Counted from the stretch's first letter, positions 1 to 8,751 are shown. The stretch is DNA of 15,097 nucleotides from Trachipleistophora hominis (GCA_000316135.1 JH993857.1:22561-37657); one strand, 5' to 3'. Numbers and translations: made by a program. The notes: generated by a model from the letters alone, not told the origin.

Positions 1-441
1 AACAGCTTAGAAGAGAGTTGATGTGTGTGATGATGTGATTAAAAACGAATAAAAACGCTTTCGATCAAAAAAATATCATAAATATACAACGAGCTAAAGA
101 TCGAGTACTCCGCAGTAGATTGAAGTAGTAAATAAAGTCTAATTTGGTTCCATAGTAGGTGCTAACTTAGCAAGGAGAACAGGTTTAGTGTACAAACAAC
201 CAAGTAATTAAATATGTATTTCATAAAAACTATCCTAAATACAAAAAATAACATTTTATTTAAATTGCTACATAAAAACTTCTTAAATCAATCGTAATTA
301 AAACACATTCTCGTGCAGACAGCTCTCAAATAATTTACGATTTGACATTCCAATATTAATTTTGCCATATTTTACCATCTAATACCAGCACAGTGCTATT
401 CTTCCGTTCTACACCAATATACCACACCACCTCTCCATACA
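1..441. other. Gene-free AT-rich stretch downstream of the YEATS gene
   Basis: I see no open frame with protein-like composition on either strand. On the minus strand, AAATAAAATG (RC of 250-260) lies about 180 nt past the YEATS stop and could serve as a polyadenylation signal, but AATAAA is common by chance at this AT content. Confidence 0.4.
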
Positions 442-936
442 TTACGGCAACTCTTCGTATTTCTTTAGCACATATCTTAACGCACTTTCGATTCGTTCTT
501 CATCACTTCCATCATCACACATTTCTTCATCACCTAACATATCGTACAATCGCTTACTAGGCGATCTAAAAACAATGGTCTCCCTCTTCTCATTAACTAC
601 TATATCTTCGTTGTTCTCTCCATACAGCTTCAAAAAATGAGAGAAAGTGATAAATTTTTCGTTTAAATCGTTAAAGTACAGTTTGACATTGATATTAAAC
701 TCGCCCCATCCTTTCTCTTCGAGTATAAATGGGTGTGTAATTGTACGCACGGGCTCTTTGAACGTTTCGTGCAGTGTGAGCACCGCCTTCGAGATATAGT
801 GCATTGGTGTGTTGGTTGGTGATTTTATGTAAAACTTCCAAGTGTGGGTGTTGTCTGTTGTTGGATTCTTTATTAAAGTGGCGGATGTTCCAATTAGTAT
901 TGAACGGGTGATGTTCACGTCTTCGACCCTTTTCAT
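442..936 (-). CDS. YEATS-domain protein (GAS41/Yaf9/Taf14 type)
   Basis: A 164-residue protein that is almost entirely one YEATS domain (about residues 3-125). YEATS domains bind acylated histone lysines, and the GAS41/Yaf9/Taf14 group works inside nuclear SWR1, NuA4/TIP60, TFIID and related complexes. Visible family landmarks are HTWKFYIKSP (31-40), the strand LTLHETFKEPVR (53-64) and the signature GWGEFNINVKLYFND (76-90). His56, Phe59, Trp77 and Phe80 occupy the usual aromatic-cage region, so acyl-lysine reading may be retained. After the domain come an acidic linker (136-147) and a helix-like tail (147-164) in the place where GAS41/Yaf9 carry a coiled coil. The protein is short against about 225 residues for human YEATS4 and yeast Yaf9. 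The frame has no intron. The start is the only early ATG and has CCCC 8-11 nt upstream. Which of the three subfamilies it belongs to cannot be settled here. Confidence 0.87.
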   Translation of the reverse strand: MKRVEDVNITRSILIGTSATLIKNPTTDNTHTWKFYIKSPTNTPMHYISKAVLTLHETFKEPVRTITHPFILEEKGWGEFNINVKLYFNDLNEKFITFSHFLKLYGENNEDIVVNEKRETIVFRSPSKRLYDMLGDEEMCDDGSDEERIESALRYVLKKYEELP

Positions 937-943
937 TGTTAGA

Positions 944-947
944 GGGG
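944..947 (-). promoter_or_regulatory. C-rich motif just upstream of the YEATS start codon
   Basis: Minus-strand CCCC lies 8-11 nt before the ATG at 936. CCC/GGG triplets immediately 5' of start codons are a known feature of microsporidian genes with very short leaders. The RNF121-like gene has a similarly placed CCC. Two examples in one window are suggestive only. Confidence 0.3.
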
Positions 948-1227
948 TTTACATGTTTGGTAATTACGATTGAGTGTCATAATCCGGCGGGAATGACTTT
1001 ATATGCATGTTAGAAACAGAATATGTGAGGCAAACGACACTTCCACATGAAAATCCGTATTATGATTCATAATAGAGTAGCAACCAGAGATGAAAGTACG
1101 ATAATATTATTTTATCAAAAAAATGTACTACGTTGAAAATGAGCTCAAAGGACCGCATTGGTTCAGAAATGAAAAGGTTTCATGGTTCTCTGATTAAAAA
1201 TTACAACAGATTGTTTTTCTAGTAAAA
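948..1227. other. Intergenic spacer
   Basis: Upstream of the YEATS gene I find no further coding signal and no recognisable promoter element beyond the C-rich motif next to the start codon. Confidence 0.35.
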
Positions 1228-1410
1228 ATGTTCTTAGCCATTTTCACCGTTGTTCACCCTATTTTATGGTTATCATTGCTGAGTATTCTTACGTTTACGA
1301 TATATTTTACAATAACTCTGTTTTACCCACATTATTCAATAATATATTCTATCTATCGTAATTTTAAACTGATGTATGTTGTGAAATACAAAAACGACTG
1401 TGAAAATTAA
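1228..1410 (+). CDS. Possible 60-residue membrane protein (doubtful)
   Basis: The frame starts at a true ATG and stops at TAA. Residues 1-35 are almost uninterrupted hydrophobic (MFLAIFTVVHPILWLSLLSI and onward), followed by a short polar and basic end (KYKNDCEN). It could be a one- or two-pass membrane peptide. No family is recognised. A hydrophobic frame of 60 codons is easily produced by T-rich DNA, so chance is the main alternative. It sits alone between two minus-strand genes. Confidence 0.22.
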   Translation: MFLAIFTVVHPILWLSLLSILTFTIYFTITLFYPHYSIIYSIYRNFKLMYVVKYKNDCEN

Positions 1411-1830
1411 TAATCACACTATTTGATATTTGTAGCCGTGAATTATTAGTAACTATTGATTTAATACAAAAACACGTGTTGTATGAGCAGATGATGTCAT
1501 TAAATGCAATACAATTTTTACATTCGTAATGATATTTCTAAGTTTGTGTGTTTCTAAAAGATTAAGAAAAATGTTCTAAAATATACAAATTTTGTAATAA
1601 TAACATTTTAGACATATAAAAGTATGTTTTGCTGATACATTTTGAGGAACCACGTCAACATACCATTATCAAGCGCTGTAAAGGGAAAATTGTTTAATTA
1701 TAAACTCAATTTACTCATTACGTGGGGTAGATTAATTTATAATTCATAAGTAATGACAATAAACGCGCTTTAATTACTATATTGGCAATAATTTAAGATT
1801 CCTAACCAATCACACTCACTTTAATTCCAG
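1411..1830. other. Gene-free AT-rich stretch
   Basis: This lies downstream of the RNF121-like gene on the minus strand. No coding frame, RNA gene or repeat copy is recognised here. Confidence 0.35.
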
Positions 1831-2871
1831 TCATAATTTCCCGTACAATACTACAAGCACAAACATCAAACAAAACACTATACCTCTCCTCAAAATATCC
1901 ATGAACACCGCAAAATACATTTCTCCCTTCACAAACCCGTCAACGAGTTTCTCAACGCCCATCTTCTCTTTGCACAGCGGACAGAACTCTTTCTTGGATA
2001 TAAGAAACCATCCTTTGATGCACGATGCGTGGTACTTATGTGTGCAGTTGAGCGTAATAGACTGTGAATCTATTTTATGATCGCACAGCGCGCAGCACGT
2101 CGGGTCAGTGAGGACTTTGGCGGGAACTGCGTCTTTAGAATAGTAACCTACGTTGAATGCCATCAGCTCAGAATTAAACGTAATTATTTCCTGCGATAGC
2201 ACAGCGAAGTAAAGAATATAAATGAAAACTACCAGGAAAATGTTCATCAGCCACGAACGCTGCATAATAATCGAGGCTGCCATGCCCACAATACACGAAA
2301 TTACGTTGAAATGGCACACTTGAAAAAAACGATTGAAAAACGAATAAATTCGTCTCGGTGCGTTGCGATCAATAGGCCTGAAAAATACGTTTTTAAAAAG
2401 AATACATAGCATTAGGTTATAAAAGACCCACACGGCTATAAACACATACTTCTTATTGAAAATAGCGTAAAAAAATGGGAAAAACCACAGAATTGCGCCA
2501 ACTGTCAATTTGCAGCTCCTCGGATAGTACCGCTCCCACAGTAGCAAAACACTCTGCATTATGACGCAATACACAAAGAGTAATCCAAGAACATAAAGCA
2601 GGCGTGAGAGCGAGGCCTCAGTTTCAATAATTATAATGTCGCGTATTATGGGAATGCCGCCCGGTCCGATGGATAACATAGTTCTTCGTGTCATATTTAT
2701 AGGTCTACTGGATAGGACTATAGTATCTCCATCATCAGAATCATTTTTATGTGCTACATGGCTATCCTCGTCGCTCTCTTCTTGTTTTTTCAGCATGTTG
2801 TCGTCATTATTATTTTTGTTTGCCAGTGTTTCTCCCGAGGTTTTGCTCATTTTATGATGACAAGGGATCAT
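1831..2871 (-). CDS. RNF121/RNF175-like multi-pass membrane RING E3 ubiquitin ligase
   Basis: A 346-residue protein matching RNF121 in architecture and close to its length (human about 327). The N-terminal 80 residues are polar and rich in D, E, K and N, which is likely cytosolic. Hydrophobic segments follow at about 91-112, 123-155, 187-203 and 208-228. Next comes the RNF121-like stretch FNVGYYSKDAVPAKVLTDP (239-257). The RING finger has Cys260, Cys263, Cys276, His278, His281, Cys284, Cys297 and Cys300, with KGWFLISKKEFCPLCKEKM (286-304) close to the RNF121 consensus. A last hydrophobic segment (about 329-344) ends the chain. RNF121 family members act in the ER/Golgi membrane in protein quality control and ubiquitinate clients. 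All zinc ligands are present, so activity is plausible. The first ATG is used here, but ATG 2850 (MSKTSGET) is a good alternative because CCC lies 14-16 nt before it. The frame has no intron. Confidence 0.88.
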   Translation of the reverse strand: MIPCHHKMSKTSGETLANKNNNDDNMLKKQEESDEDSHVAHKNDSDDGDTIVLSSRPINMTRRTMLSIGPGGIPIIRDIIIIETEASLSRLLYVLGLLFVYCVIMQSVLLLWERYYPRSCKLTVGAILWFFPFFYAIFNKKYVFIAVWVFYNLMLCILFKNVFFRPIDRNAPRRIYSFFNRFFQVCHFNVISCIVGMAASIIMQRSWLMNIFLVVFIYILYFAVLSQEIITFNSELMAFNVGYYSKDAVPAKVLTDPTCCALCDHKIDSQSITLNCTHKYHASCIKGWFLISKKEFCPLCKEKMGVEKLVDGFVKGEMYFAVFMDILRRGIVFCLMFVLVVLYGKL

Positions 2872-4998
2872 TTATTCCAAAAATACGTGGAAATTCGTAA
2901 TTTGATCAAGAAACAACGAATGTGACGTAGCAATATCAAATATGCAATAAATTGTATCGCACAGTTTCGCGGTGCATGTAACACACAAATATGTTGATCG
3001 CACACATATAGCAATGTTCGTGGATTTCTCGATAAACTAAAAATTTTTATAGGCACCAAAGAAAACGATCCGAATAACGCATGGTAAATAAATAAGCGAT
3101 AAATAATTGATTTTGTGCTAAGAACATATAAAAACATTGCTGAATGTCTATCTCAGTTTTGATATATTGGAAATTGATCATTCATAGTTTGATAAGTGCA
3201 CAGGGAAGCAAAGCTATTTATAGGAACCCTGTGAATGAGTTCTTGCAATAGAAATGAAATACGTTCATATTTGGAAGCAATATGAGAAATTTGATTGGCT
3301 GTTTACCAACAAAGGGTGTTTGAAAAAAAATAATGACAAAAATTTCTTTAATGAAAAGATTTGACATTTAGAAAAAATAAAATAATTTATACGTCATATT
3401 ACTGGAAATTTCACGTTGAAATTATGTTAGTCAATGCTATTTGAGCGTATACGCAAAATATCTCATGTTACCAATCATAATACAAATTTTTAGTTTTAAC
3501 ATTACCGGTCATCCTCCGGTGATAAATGAAGACTACAGTAAAAAATACCATCAAAAATGTTATTCAGTCGCGAACAAGCAATTTTTGAGAGAAGTGTAAT
3601 TGCTCTAAATACCAATTAGACATATATACTATGATTTAATTCATCTTCTAACTAAATTTTGGTAACATTCAAAAGTTTAATAACACCGAAGATAAAAGAT
3701 GGGACCAGCTTATGTTATAAAAGTATTTAATTAAACTAAATGCCATATTTATTACCTATTTAACCTCCAAATCCTAGAATTCACATTTTTTATGAAAAAA
3801 AAGTAGAATTATTTTTATACATTAAGCAGAATAGCAGTTTATTAAACACTTAAAGAAACCGTATAAAATAATTCATTGTCCTTTTTAGATTATCTAGAAT
3901 GATGAGATCCAGTGAACCTACTTTTAATTAATTTTGGCCTTCTCTCGTGCATTTTCTTATTGTAATAACTTCTCATGACCAAAACGAGGCACAGGTTAAA
4001 GATGATAAAACTCTTTAAGAGTTAATGCTTTTTAGTAGTAATCATGATAACTGTTATGGCTGTCCCATGACAAATTAGCTCTTTTATTTTCACGGAAAAT
4101 ATATTTAATTACCTAGCTGCTAATTCAAAAAAATACCCAATAAGCATGTTTTTCTCAACACCAGCACATAAAGAGCTTATTTATTCTTTGATGCACGTTT
4201 TTTAATATGAATAAAAAATGTTTTTGTTAGCAAACGATTAATTATCAGTGCCAATATTGTTAACAGGCAGCTCTTAAGTTGACCGACCGATCGGTTAGAA
4301 TTAAAAAATTACTTGGCCTTCCAGTAAAAAAGGATGTTTCTTCGATAGAAAATAAAAAGTTATATTTTATACTAACTAGCTATTACATTTATATCACAAG
4401 AGGCTAAATTGCATAAATTTAACTGAACTTATTTTTTGGTTGTCTTTTTTTCTGTTCTACATCGGTTGTTATCCTGTTGTCGATGTTTCTTGGTAGAGAC
4501 GCGAAAAAAGTAATTATTAATTAGTATTTTTATTTTACTTGGTTATCTTTTGTATTTATTTCCAATTTTGCTTTTATTCATCTTTTACCGATTATTATTT
4601 GGAGAAATAACACTACGCTATAAATTAATTTGTCTAATTCCGATTAACAACGCAAATAACGTGAAAATGACTGAATTAAGCAAAAATAAGGATTAATAAT
4701 GGCTTTTTCAGATTTATACTGTAATTTAAATCTTGCCTCAAATATAATAGATAAAATATGTGATATTGAAGTTTTTATTGTTGGAGCGAATAGATGACTC
4801 TTTTATGAAAAACTGATCAAACAATCTGATAATTGATTTTCTGCTGATATAGGCAACAATTTATGGACAATTTAGCACTAATCTATGGAATATTTTACTG
4901 ATACAATATCGCATTATTTCCGCGATGCCGTGAAATGGTCCATATAACGGCACCAAAATATGCCTATTTAAATGGCGAACCAATTAACAAACAAATAT
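2872..4998. other. Long AT-rich stretch without a supported gene
   Basis: No coding frame longer than chance is convincing on either strand. Small items seen are ATTGG at 3296 in TTTGATTGGCTG, CCAAT at 3471, a short dyad ACCGG-N7-CCGGT near 3505, and a dyad ACCGATCGGT near 4288. None could be tied to a gene. It may hold decayed repeats or unrecognised exons. Confidence 0.4.
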
Positions 4999-5343
4999 TT
5001 AAAACACGCAAATATCAATGATTAGAAAATTCGCAAATAATACGACTTTAACAAAATATCGTCGCTCTTTCTATAAAAACCAATAATTTCTTGGAGACAA
5101 AAAAAGTATCTAACAAGCTCACCAAAAATATGTAAAAAAGCTGTTCATAAACACATTTACCACGTAGATGTGTTTAGACGCAATGTGATCTAAAAAATCG
5201 ACTGCTTCCCTAAGAGTTGTGAGTTTTGGGTGGCTATTACTCAATTTTTCTTTCTCAATCCAGCAACTTTCTGAAACAAAGATACTAAAAAAATTATGAG
5301 AAAGTAAAAAGACGGAAAAATTGATGATAAAAAAAGGATACAT
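4999..5343 (-). CDS. Candidate small secreted/membrane protein, two-exon model
   Basis: Exon 1 (5343-5161) opens with ATG and a strongly hydrophobic start (MYPFFIINFSVFLLSHNFF), then a polar helix-like part containing LTTLREAVDFLDHIASKH. This looks like a signal peptide or anchor plus a short mature domain. At 5160 there is a good donor, GTG|GTAAATG, in phase 0. A T-rich acceptor GGTTTTTATAG at 5071 would join in frame to KERRYFVKVVL and onward, stopping at 4999-5001, for about 84 residues with an intron of 90 bp. Read without splicing, the frame ends at 5119 after 74 residues. No family is recognised. The model is inference from frame and splice signals alone and needs an organism with ordinary introns. 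Confidence 0.2.
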
Positions 5344-5495
5344 GGAAATAATTTAAGTATAAATAATTTCAAGGTGACGGGTTGCGAAATCAAGAGAATA
5401 TAACTTAAACTGCTTCACTACATATTAATTTTTCGCTTCTCAAAAGAGGCTGGCAGGTAACCTCCAATAATTTTCGAAGCGAGCCATATATAAGC

Positions 5496-6287
5496 ATGAA
5501 TACCAATTTCTTATTTATCATCGTCCTAATTAGTACAGTGTGTATACCAATACAACAGATCTATGGTATTATTTTGGAAATTACGCACCGATTAATATAA
5601 CCTCATTTAAGATTGTTCTATAAGGTTGATATGAATGCTTGATTTGAAAATGGTATCTATAATAGACTATTTTACTTAATCTAGAGGCATAAGGGATATT
5701 TTTAACGGACAAACTATCAAATCTATCTTCTTGCATTTACTGGGAATTTTGTATCCTGTATCATTATTTGACCTTTTGATAGCAACTGGTACAACAGGTT
5801 GTGAAAATGTTTTTTTTGTAACTATTTGTTCTTAATTAATTTTGATTAATTTACAACTTTGCTATGTATTCATCCATGAATAATTTTTTGAAATACTAAG
5901 CATATTGTTTTTTAGAGATGAGTTCGTAGACCAACGGAATATTATGATTCAGTCAAATATTTGTTGTATAAACTGATCTCCTAAAACTTAAGTAAAAGCT
6001 AAGATGTCATTAATTACACAATGAAGAAAGTGTAATGTAAGACATGAAATTGTTGCCATCTATCATTATTAATAAAGCAAAACGAAAGCCTGATCATACA
6101 TTTAATGGTGCTTTTAAAGTGTTAGCATATTAATTCTTCGGTTAATTTCTTGCTGTTTGATACTTTTAGAGAATTACCAAGTTGATTTTTAGCTGATAAT
6201 GATATTTTACCTGTGATCGTTAGAGAGGATCGTCGAAAGCATATCAACAAAAGAAATCAAGTGATAAATGATAACTTCTTCTTGTAA
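5496..6287 (+). CDS. Candidate secreted peptide precursor: signal-peptide exon plus basic second exon
   Basis: Exon 1 (5496-5565) encodes a textbook signal peptide, MNTNFLFIIVLISTVC followed by IPIQQIYG, then a donor CTATG|GTATTA in phase 1. Unspliced, the frame stops at 5598-5600. The acceptor GATTTTTAG at 6184-6192 opens a phase-matched exon 2 (6193-6287) encoding about 30 charged residues, including LPVIVREDRRKHINKRNQV, and a TAA stop. The joined product would be about 54 residues, with predicted signal cleavage near the junction and two dibasic sites (RR, KR) of the kind cut in peptide precursors. It runs divergently from the candidate at 5343, 152 bp away. A TATATAAG at 5487-5494 lies too close to the ATG to be its TATA box. 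No family is recognised. The signal peptide is the stronger part; exon 2 is conjecture. Confidence 0.3.
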
Positions 6288-6354
6288 TCATGATGTACAA
6301 TAACCGGAAAATAAATAGATGAAATAAAATAACAAAGAAACGACCTCACTGTAA

Positions 6355-6400
6355 GGACAATTCACAAGCGATTGGTCAGCTCTGAAAAAAATAGAAATTT
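6355..6400 (-). repeat. Dyad/CCAAT repeat core, copy A (inverted)
   Basis: Read on the minus strand this contains AGCTGACCAATCGCT followed by TGTGAATTGTCC, matching the core shared by five copies in the window (dyad, then GCGAGTTGTC-like block). It lies 52 bp before a TATAAAAC at 6430 on the plus strand. Confidence 0.5.
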
Positions 6401-6680
6401 TCTTTACACATTGACAGCGCTAGTCTCACTATAAAACAGAAGTTTAAAATAGCAAACATTCGAAAGAATTTATTCGTTTTTGTTTTTAATTTTATTCTAA
6501 AGCAACAGTTTGGGCGTCGTTCGCATCCCTTGTTGGAGTTCATAAAATTTATTCCTTGTCAGCGTTAACGTGCCTTCACGGCAAATTTTGGTACAATAAT
6601 GCTAAGTAAGTTTTAGAACACAAGAATTACATAACAACATATAACTTCTTATTTCTTATGAAAGAGTGGAATAATATTTC

Positions 6681-6735
6681 TTGATTTCTCTCGAATTGAC
6701 CAATCAGATTGCGAGTTGTCTTTTTATTATTATGG
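6681..6735 (+). repeat. Dyad/CCAAT repeat core, copy B
   Basis: TTGATTTCTCTCGAATTGAC leads into CCAATCAGATT and then GCGAGTTGTC plus a T-rich run. This copy is closest to the apparent consensus. TATAAAAC follows at 6755. Confidence 0.55.
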
Positions 6736-7000
6736 CTAGTTGCGCTATCCCGTTTATAAAACGGAAATTTAAATTGATATCTTTAATCCCCTTCTATTTT
6801 CATTTAGTTTCATTTTAATTTATTTATAGTGTTCCAAACGCTCGTTCATTTCTTTAGGGGTACCAAAATTAACTTTAGGCTGGTGTCGATGACTTATCTA
6901 AACCTTATTAATTGTACATAACTGTTGAGTGAGTTCATGAACTTGAGAATAAAATAACAATATATAATTTATCAATTGCAATGAAAATATGAAATAAAAT

Positions 7001-7055
7001 TTTTGATTTCTTTGAACTTACCAATCAGCTTGCAAGTCGTCCTTTTGGTATTATG
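7001..7055 (+). repeat. Dyad/CCAAT repeat core, copy C
   Basis: TTTGATTTCTTTGAACTTA precedes CCAATCAGCTTGCAAGTCGT and a TATTATGAG end, matching copy B base for base at most positions. It lies about 260 bp upstream of the candidate gene at 7316. Confidence 0.55.
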
Positions 7056-7315
7056 AGAGATAACTTGAGTAAAAAAAAGTTGCTCATCGCTATTTAATTT
7101 CTCGTTTTAAAAATTACACATCAATCTCTTGCGATGGATGTTTAGGAAAAATTATCATCGATCAAGAGCAGTTTATAATTTTTACTCAAAAACGCCGATT
7201 AGAAAGGAGAGGTCGAAATATAATAAAAATTTAGTAGTAAAGAACCATATTTCGTCGAAAGCATACCAATTTAAACTCGAAGTTTCATAAATGGAGAGCA
7301 CAGCTAGTAAATAAA

Positions 7316-7629
7316 ATGGAATTAGGCGATGAAATGAAAAACATCGATTTGAATTACGTTCATGAAACGAATGATGCATTTAGCGTGCAGCAAAAATTTT
7401 TCTTGCTACGAGGACCAAAGCAGTTTATTTTCCAGAATTAGCCGACCGGCTTGCCGATTATCTCTTCACAAAAAAATTATTTGCCGGCCATACAACTCAA
7501 GAAAAAACAGCCAATATCTTACATCCGCTAGTAATACGATTAAAAAACGATTGTGAACGAATAAAACAAGTTTATTGTATTTATACACGCATCACAGCAC
7601 AGATATATCAGCGATCTTTCATTAGATAG
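7316..7629 (+). pseudogene. Small protein-like frame broken at about 7432 (frameshift or intron)
   Basis: ATG 7316 opens 41 codons of mixed protein-like composition (MELGDEMKNIDLNYVHETND, ending QFIFQN) to TAG 7439. Another frame, with no ATG, runs 7384-7629 and encodes FPELADRLADYLFTKKLF, then a basic helix-like stretch. The switch falls in the T-run at 7427-7431, so a single-base loss could have split one gene of about 105 codons. The alternative is splicing: ATG 7291 starts a short exon ending at the donor CTA|GTAAATA (7307), and TTTATTTTCCAG at 7424-7435 is a good acceptor that restores the second frame. No family is recognised. Sense on both sides of the break favours a decayed or mis-sequenced gene. 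Confidence 0.35.
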
Positions 7630-7708
7630 ACCATAATACACGAATAAAGTGCATTTAAATACCTGTTTTACTTTCGAGTAGTTGAACAAGAAAAAATTTT
7701 ATGTTAAA

Positions 7709-8743
7709 ATGACATATATCACTAATGTCCATAAAAAAATTACCCTTTATCAATCATTACCATATATGAATATCACAAAAATATATAAAGAGGTATGCAA
7801 AAACAATTATGTTGTTTTCAGCTACAAATATTTTTATTTTTATTTTCTTGCAGAAGGAATTACAAGCTCTCATCGCATATCTAATATACCAAATCCTGAT
7901 TTAACGAATAATAATCAGTCGGCACCAGCACCTCTGTCAATGACTATTCCTCTCTATAATACAAAAAGGTCTAATCCAACTTTCCTAGAACAGCGCCACA
8001 CCGGTGGACAAGTTATCAACCAGCAAAGACCCCATAATAAACAAGGTAGACCAACACAACAGCCTAGTTCTGTTTCTAACGTTTATATGCCGCGGAATCC
8101 AGCACATAATTGGCAATCTGGCTATCATTTTCAGTCACGAACGCAGCTTAGTTCCATGCAAAGCCTGGTGCCAATTATTCCAATACAGCCAAATCATATG
8201 AACTGTCTACCTTTTGCCATATATCCACCAAACGCACCACCACCAGAATTTGTAAACATACCTTGTTTACCCTTTGATTCCCATCAGCCAGGCTATTCCG
8301 GGCAGGTACATGAGCCATTACCATATATGTACCAGCCTGAACACGTTGAACAGGTATATTTTAGTGAACCACCTCCAGGTTATTGTGAGAACATGAATAA
8401 TGCACAGATGTATTCTCATTATTGTGGCAAATGCGGAAATGAGTGTTTTGCAAATAATCAACCAGCGAATCAACACGAAAATGCCGATTGTACGGCTGAA
8501 AAAGCAGAGGACGTTCCAACGTTAACCGAAAACCGACAGTTAAATGGAGAAAAATTGCTTGAACTTGTCATATCTTCACTGAACAAATCGGAAACACCTG
8601 TTGAGTATGTAAATATTTACAAAGATCTAACCTCCACCACCCGTGAATTTGACGACAATTTTTCTAATTTCTACATATTTAATTATACCTCATTGAATAT
8701 AGTCAATTGTGTCCCCGTTGCCTTACCTGTCGATATTTTTTAG
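7709..8743 (+). CDS. Proline/glutamine/asparagine-rich low-complexity protein
   Basis: The frame is open from 7682; the first ATG is 7709. Protein-like composition begins only near 7854, just after a T-rich AG acceptor (TTTTCTTGCAG, 7843-7853) and after a GTATGC donor at 7793, so the real 5' end may be spliced and the residues before EGITSSHRIS may not be coding. The body (to about 8640) is rich in P, Q, N and Y, has runs such as PPNAPPPEF and EPPPGY, and carries one cysteine cluster, CGKCGNEC, that could bind a metal. It is probably disordered. No family is recognised. The last 33 codons look non-coding, and the frame ends at a TAG that is also a possible splice acceptor into the next gene, so it may be the N-terminal half of the USP-like protein at 8752. 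Confidence 0.55.
   Translation: MTYITNVHKKITLYQSLPYMNITKIYKEVCKNNYVVFSYKYFYFYFLAEGITSSHRISNIPNPDLTNNNQSAPAPLSMTIPLYNTKRSNPTFLEQRHTGGQVINQQRPHNKQGRPTQQPSSVSNVYMPRNPAHNWQSGYHFQSRTQLSSMQSLVPIIPIQPNHMNCLPFAIYPPNAPPPEFVNIPCLPFDSHQPGYSGQVHEPLPYMYQPEHVEQVYFSEPPPGYCENMNNAQMYSHYCGKCGNECFANNQPANQHENADCTAEKAEDVPTLTENRQLNGEKLLELVISSLNKSETPVEYVNIYKDLTSTTREFDDNFSNFYIFNYTSLNIVNCVPVALPVDIF
7793..7853 (+). other. Possible intron in the 5' part of the proline-rich gene
   Basis: GAG|GTATGC at 7793 and TTTTATTTTCTTGCAG ending at 7853 form a conventional 61-bp intron; a second AG (TTGTTTTCAG) ends at 7821. Splicing here does not keep the upstream ATG frame open into the long frame (61 is not a multiple of 3), so if real it would lie in the leader or be entered from another exon. 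Confidence 0.2.
8643..8743 (+). other. Possible intron joining the proline-rich and USP-like frames
   Basis: Donor C|GTGAAT at 8643 (phase 1) and acceptor ATTTTTTAG at 8743 would join TSTT, an Arg codon across the junction, and FLMSNKK in frame. The enclosed translation (rich in F, Y and N) looks like intron. The donor is not a strong one. Without splicing, the lower frame has its own ATG at 8752. Confidence 0.3.
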
Positions 8744-8751
8744 GTTTTTTG

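Larger units (their letters stand above)
6410..7055 (+). repeat. Diverged tandem repeat, period about 321-325 bp
   Basis: Landmarks recur at near-constant spacing. GCGCTA plus TATAAAAC occur at 6417/6430 and 6743/6755 (325 apart). CCAATCAG occurs at 6700 and 7021 (321 apart). AGTAAGTTTTAGAACACAAG at 6605 matches AGTGAGTTCATGAACTTGAG at 6928 (323 apart), and similarity runs through ATAACA(A)ATATA and TTGATTTCT into the CCAAT core. About two units are recognisable, with many substitutions and small gaps, so this is an old duplication. The third core is followed by the candidate gene at 7316. It could be duplicated promoters, a fragmented satellite or remnants of a small transposon. Confidence 0.5.

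Noticed and set aside
2636..2857. Plus-strand serine-rich frame opposite the RNF121-like N-terminus
   Set aside because: Mirror of the acidic/polar codons of the real gene on the other strand.
2868..3137. 89-codon minus-strand frame ending just inside the RNF121-like start (ATGA overlap)
   Set aside because: Composition is that of AT-rich noncoding DNA, with no domain or clear hydrophobic pattern. The overlap arises because ATGATC contains TGA.
5487..5494. TATATAAG as TATA box of the candidate secreted peptide
   Set aside because: It ends two bases before the ATG, so a start 30 bp downstream would lie inside the coding exon.
7362..7556. 64-codon plus-strand frame overlapping the broken gene at 7316
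   Set aside because: Third frame of the same stretch, basic and serine-rich, less protein-like than the two frames described.
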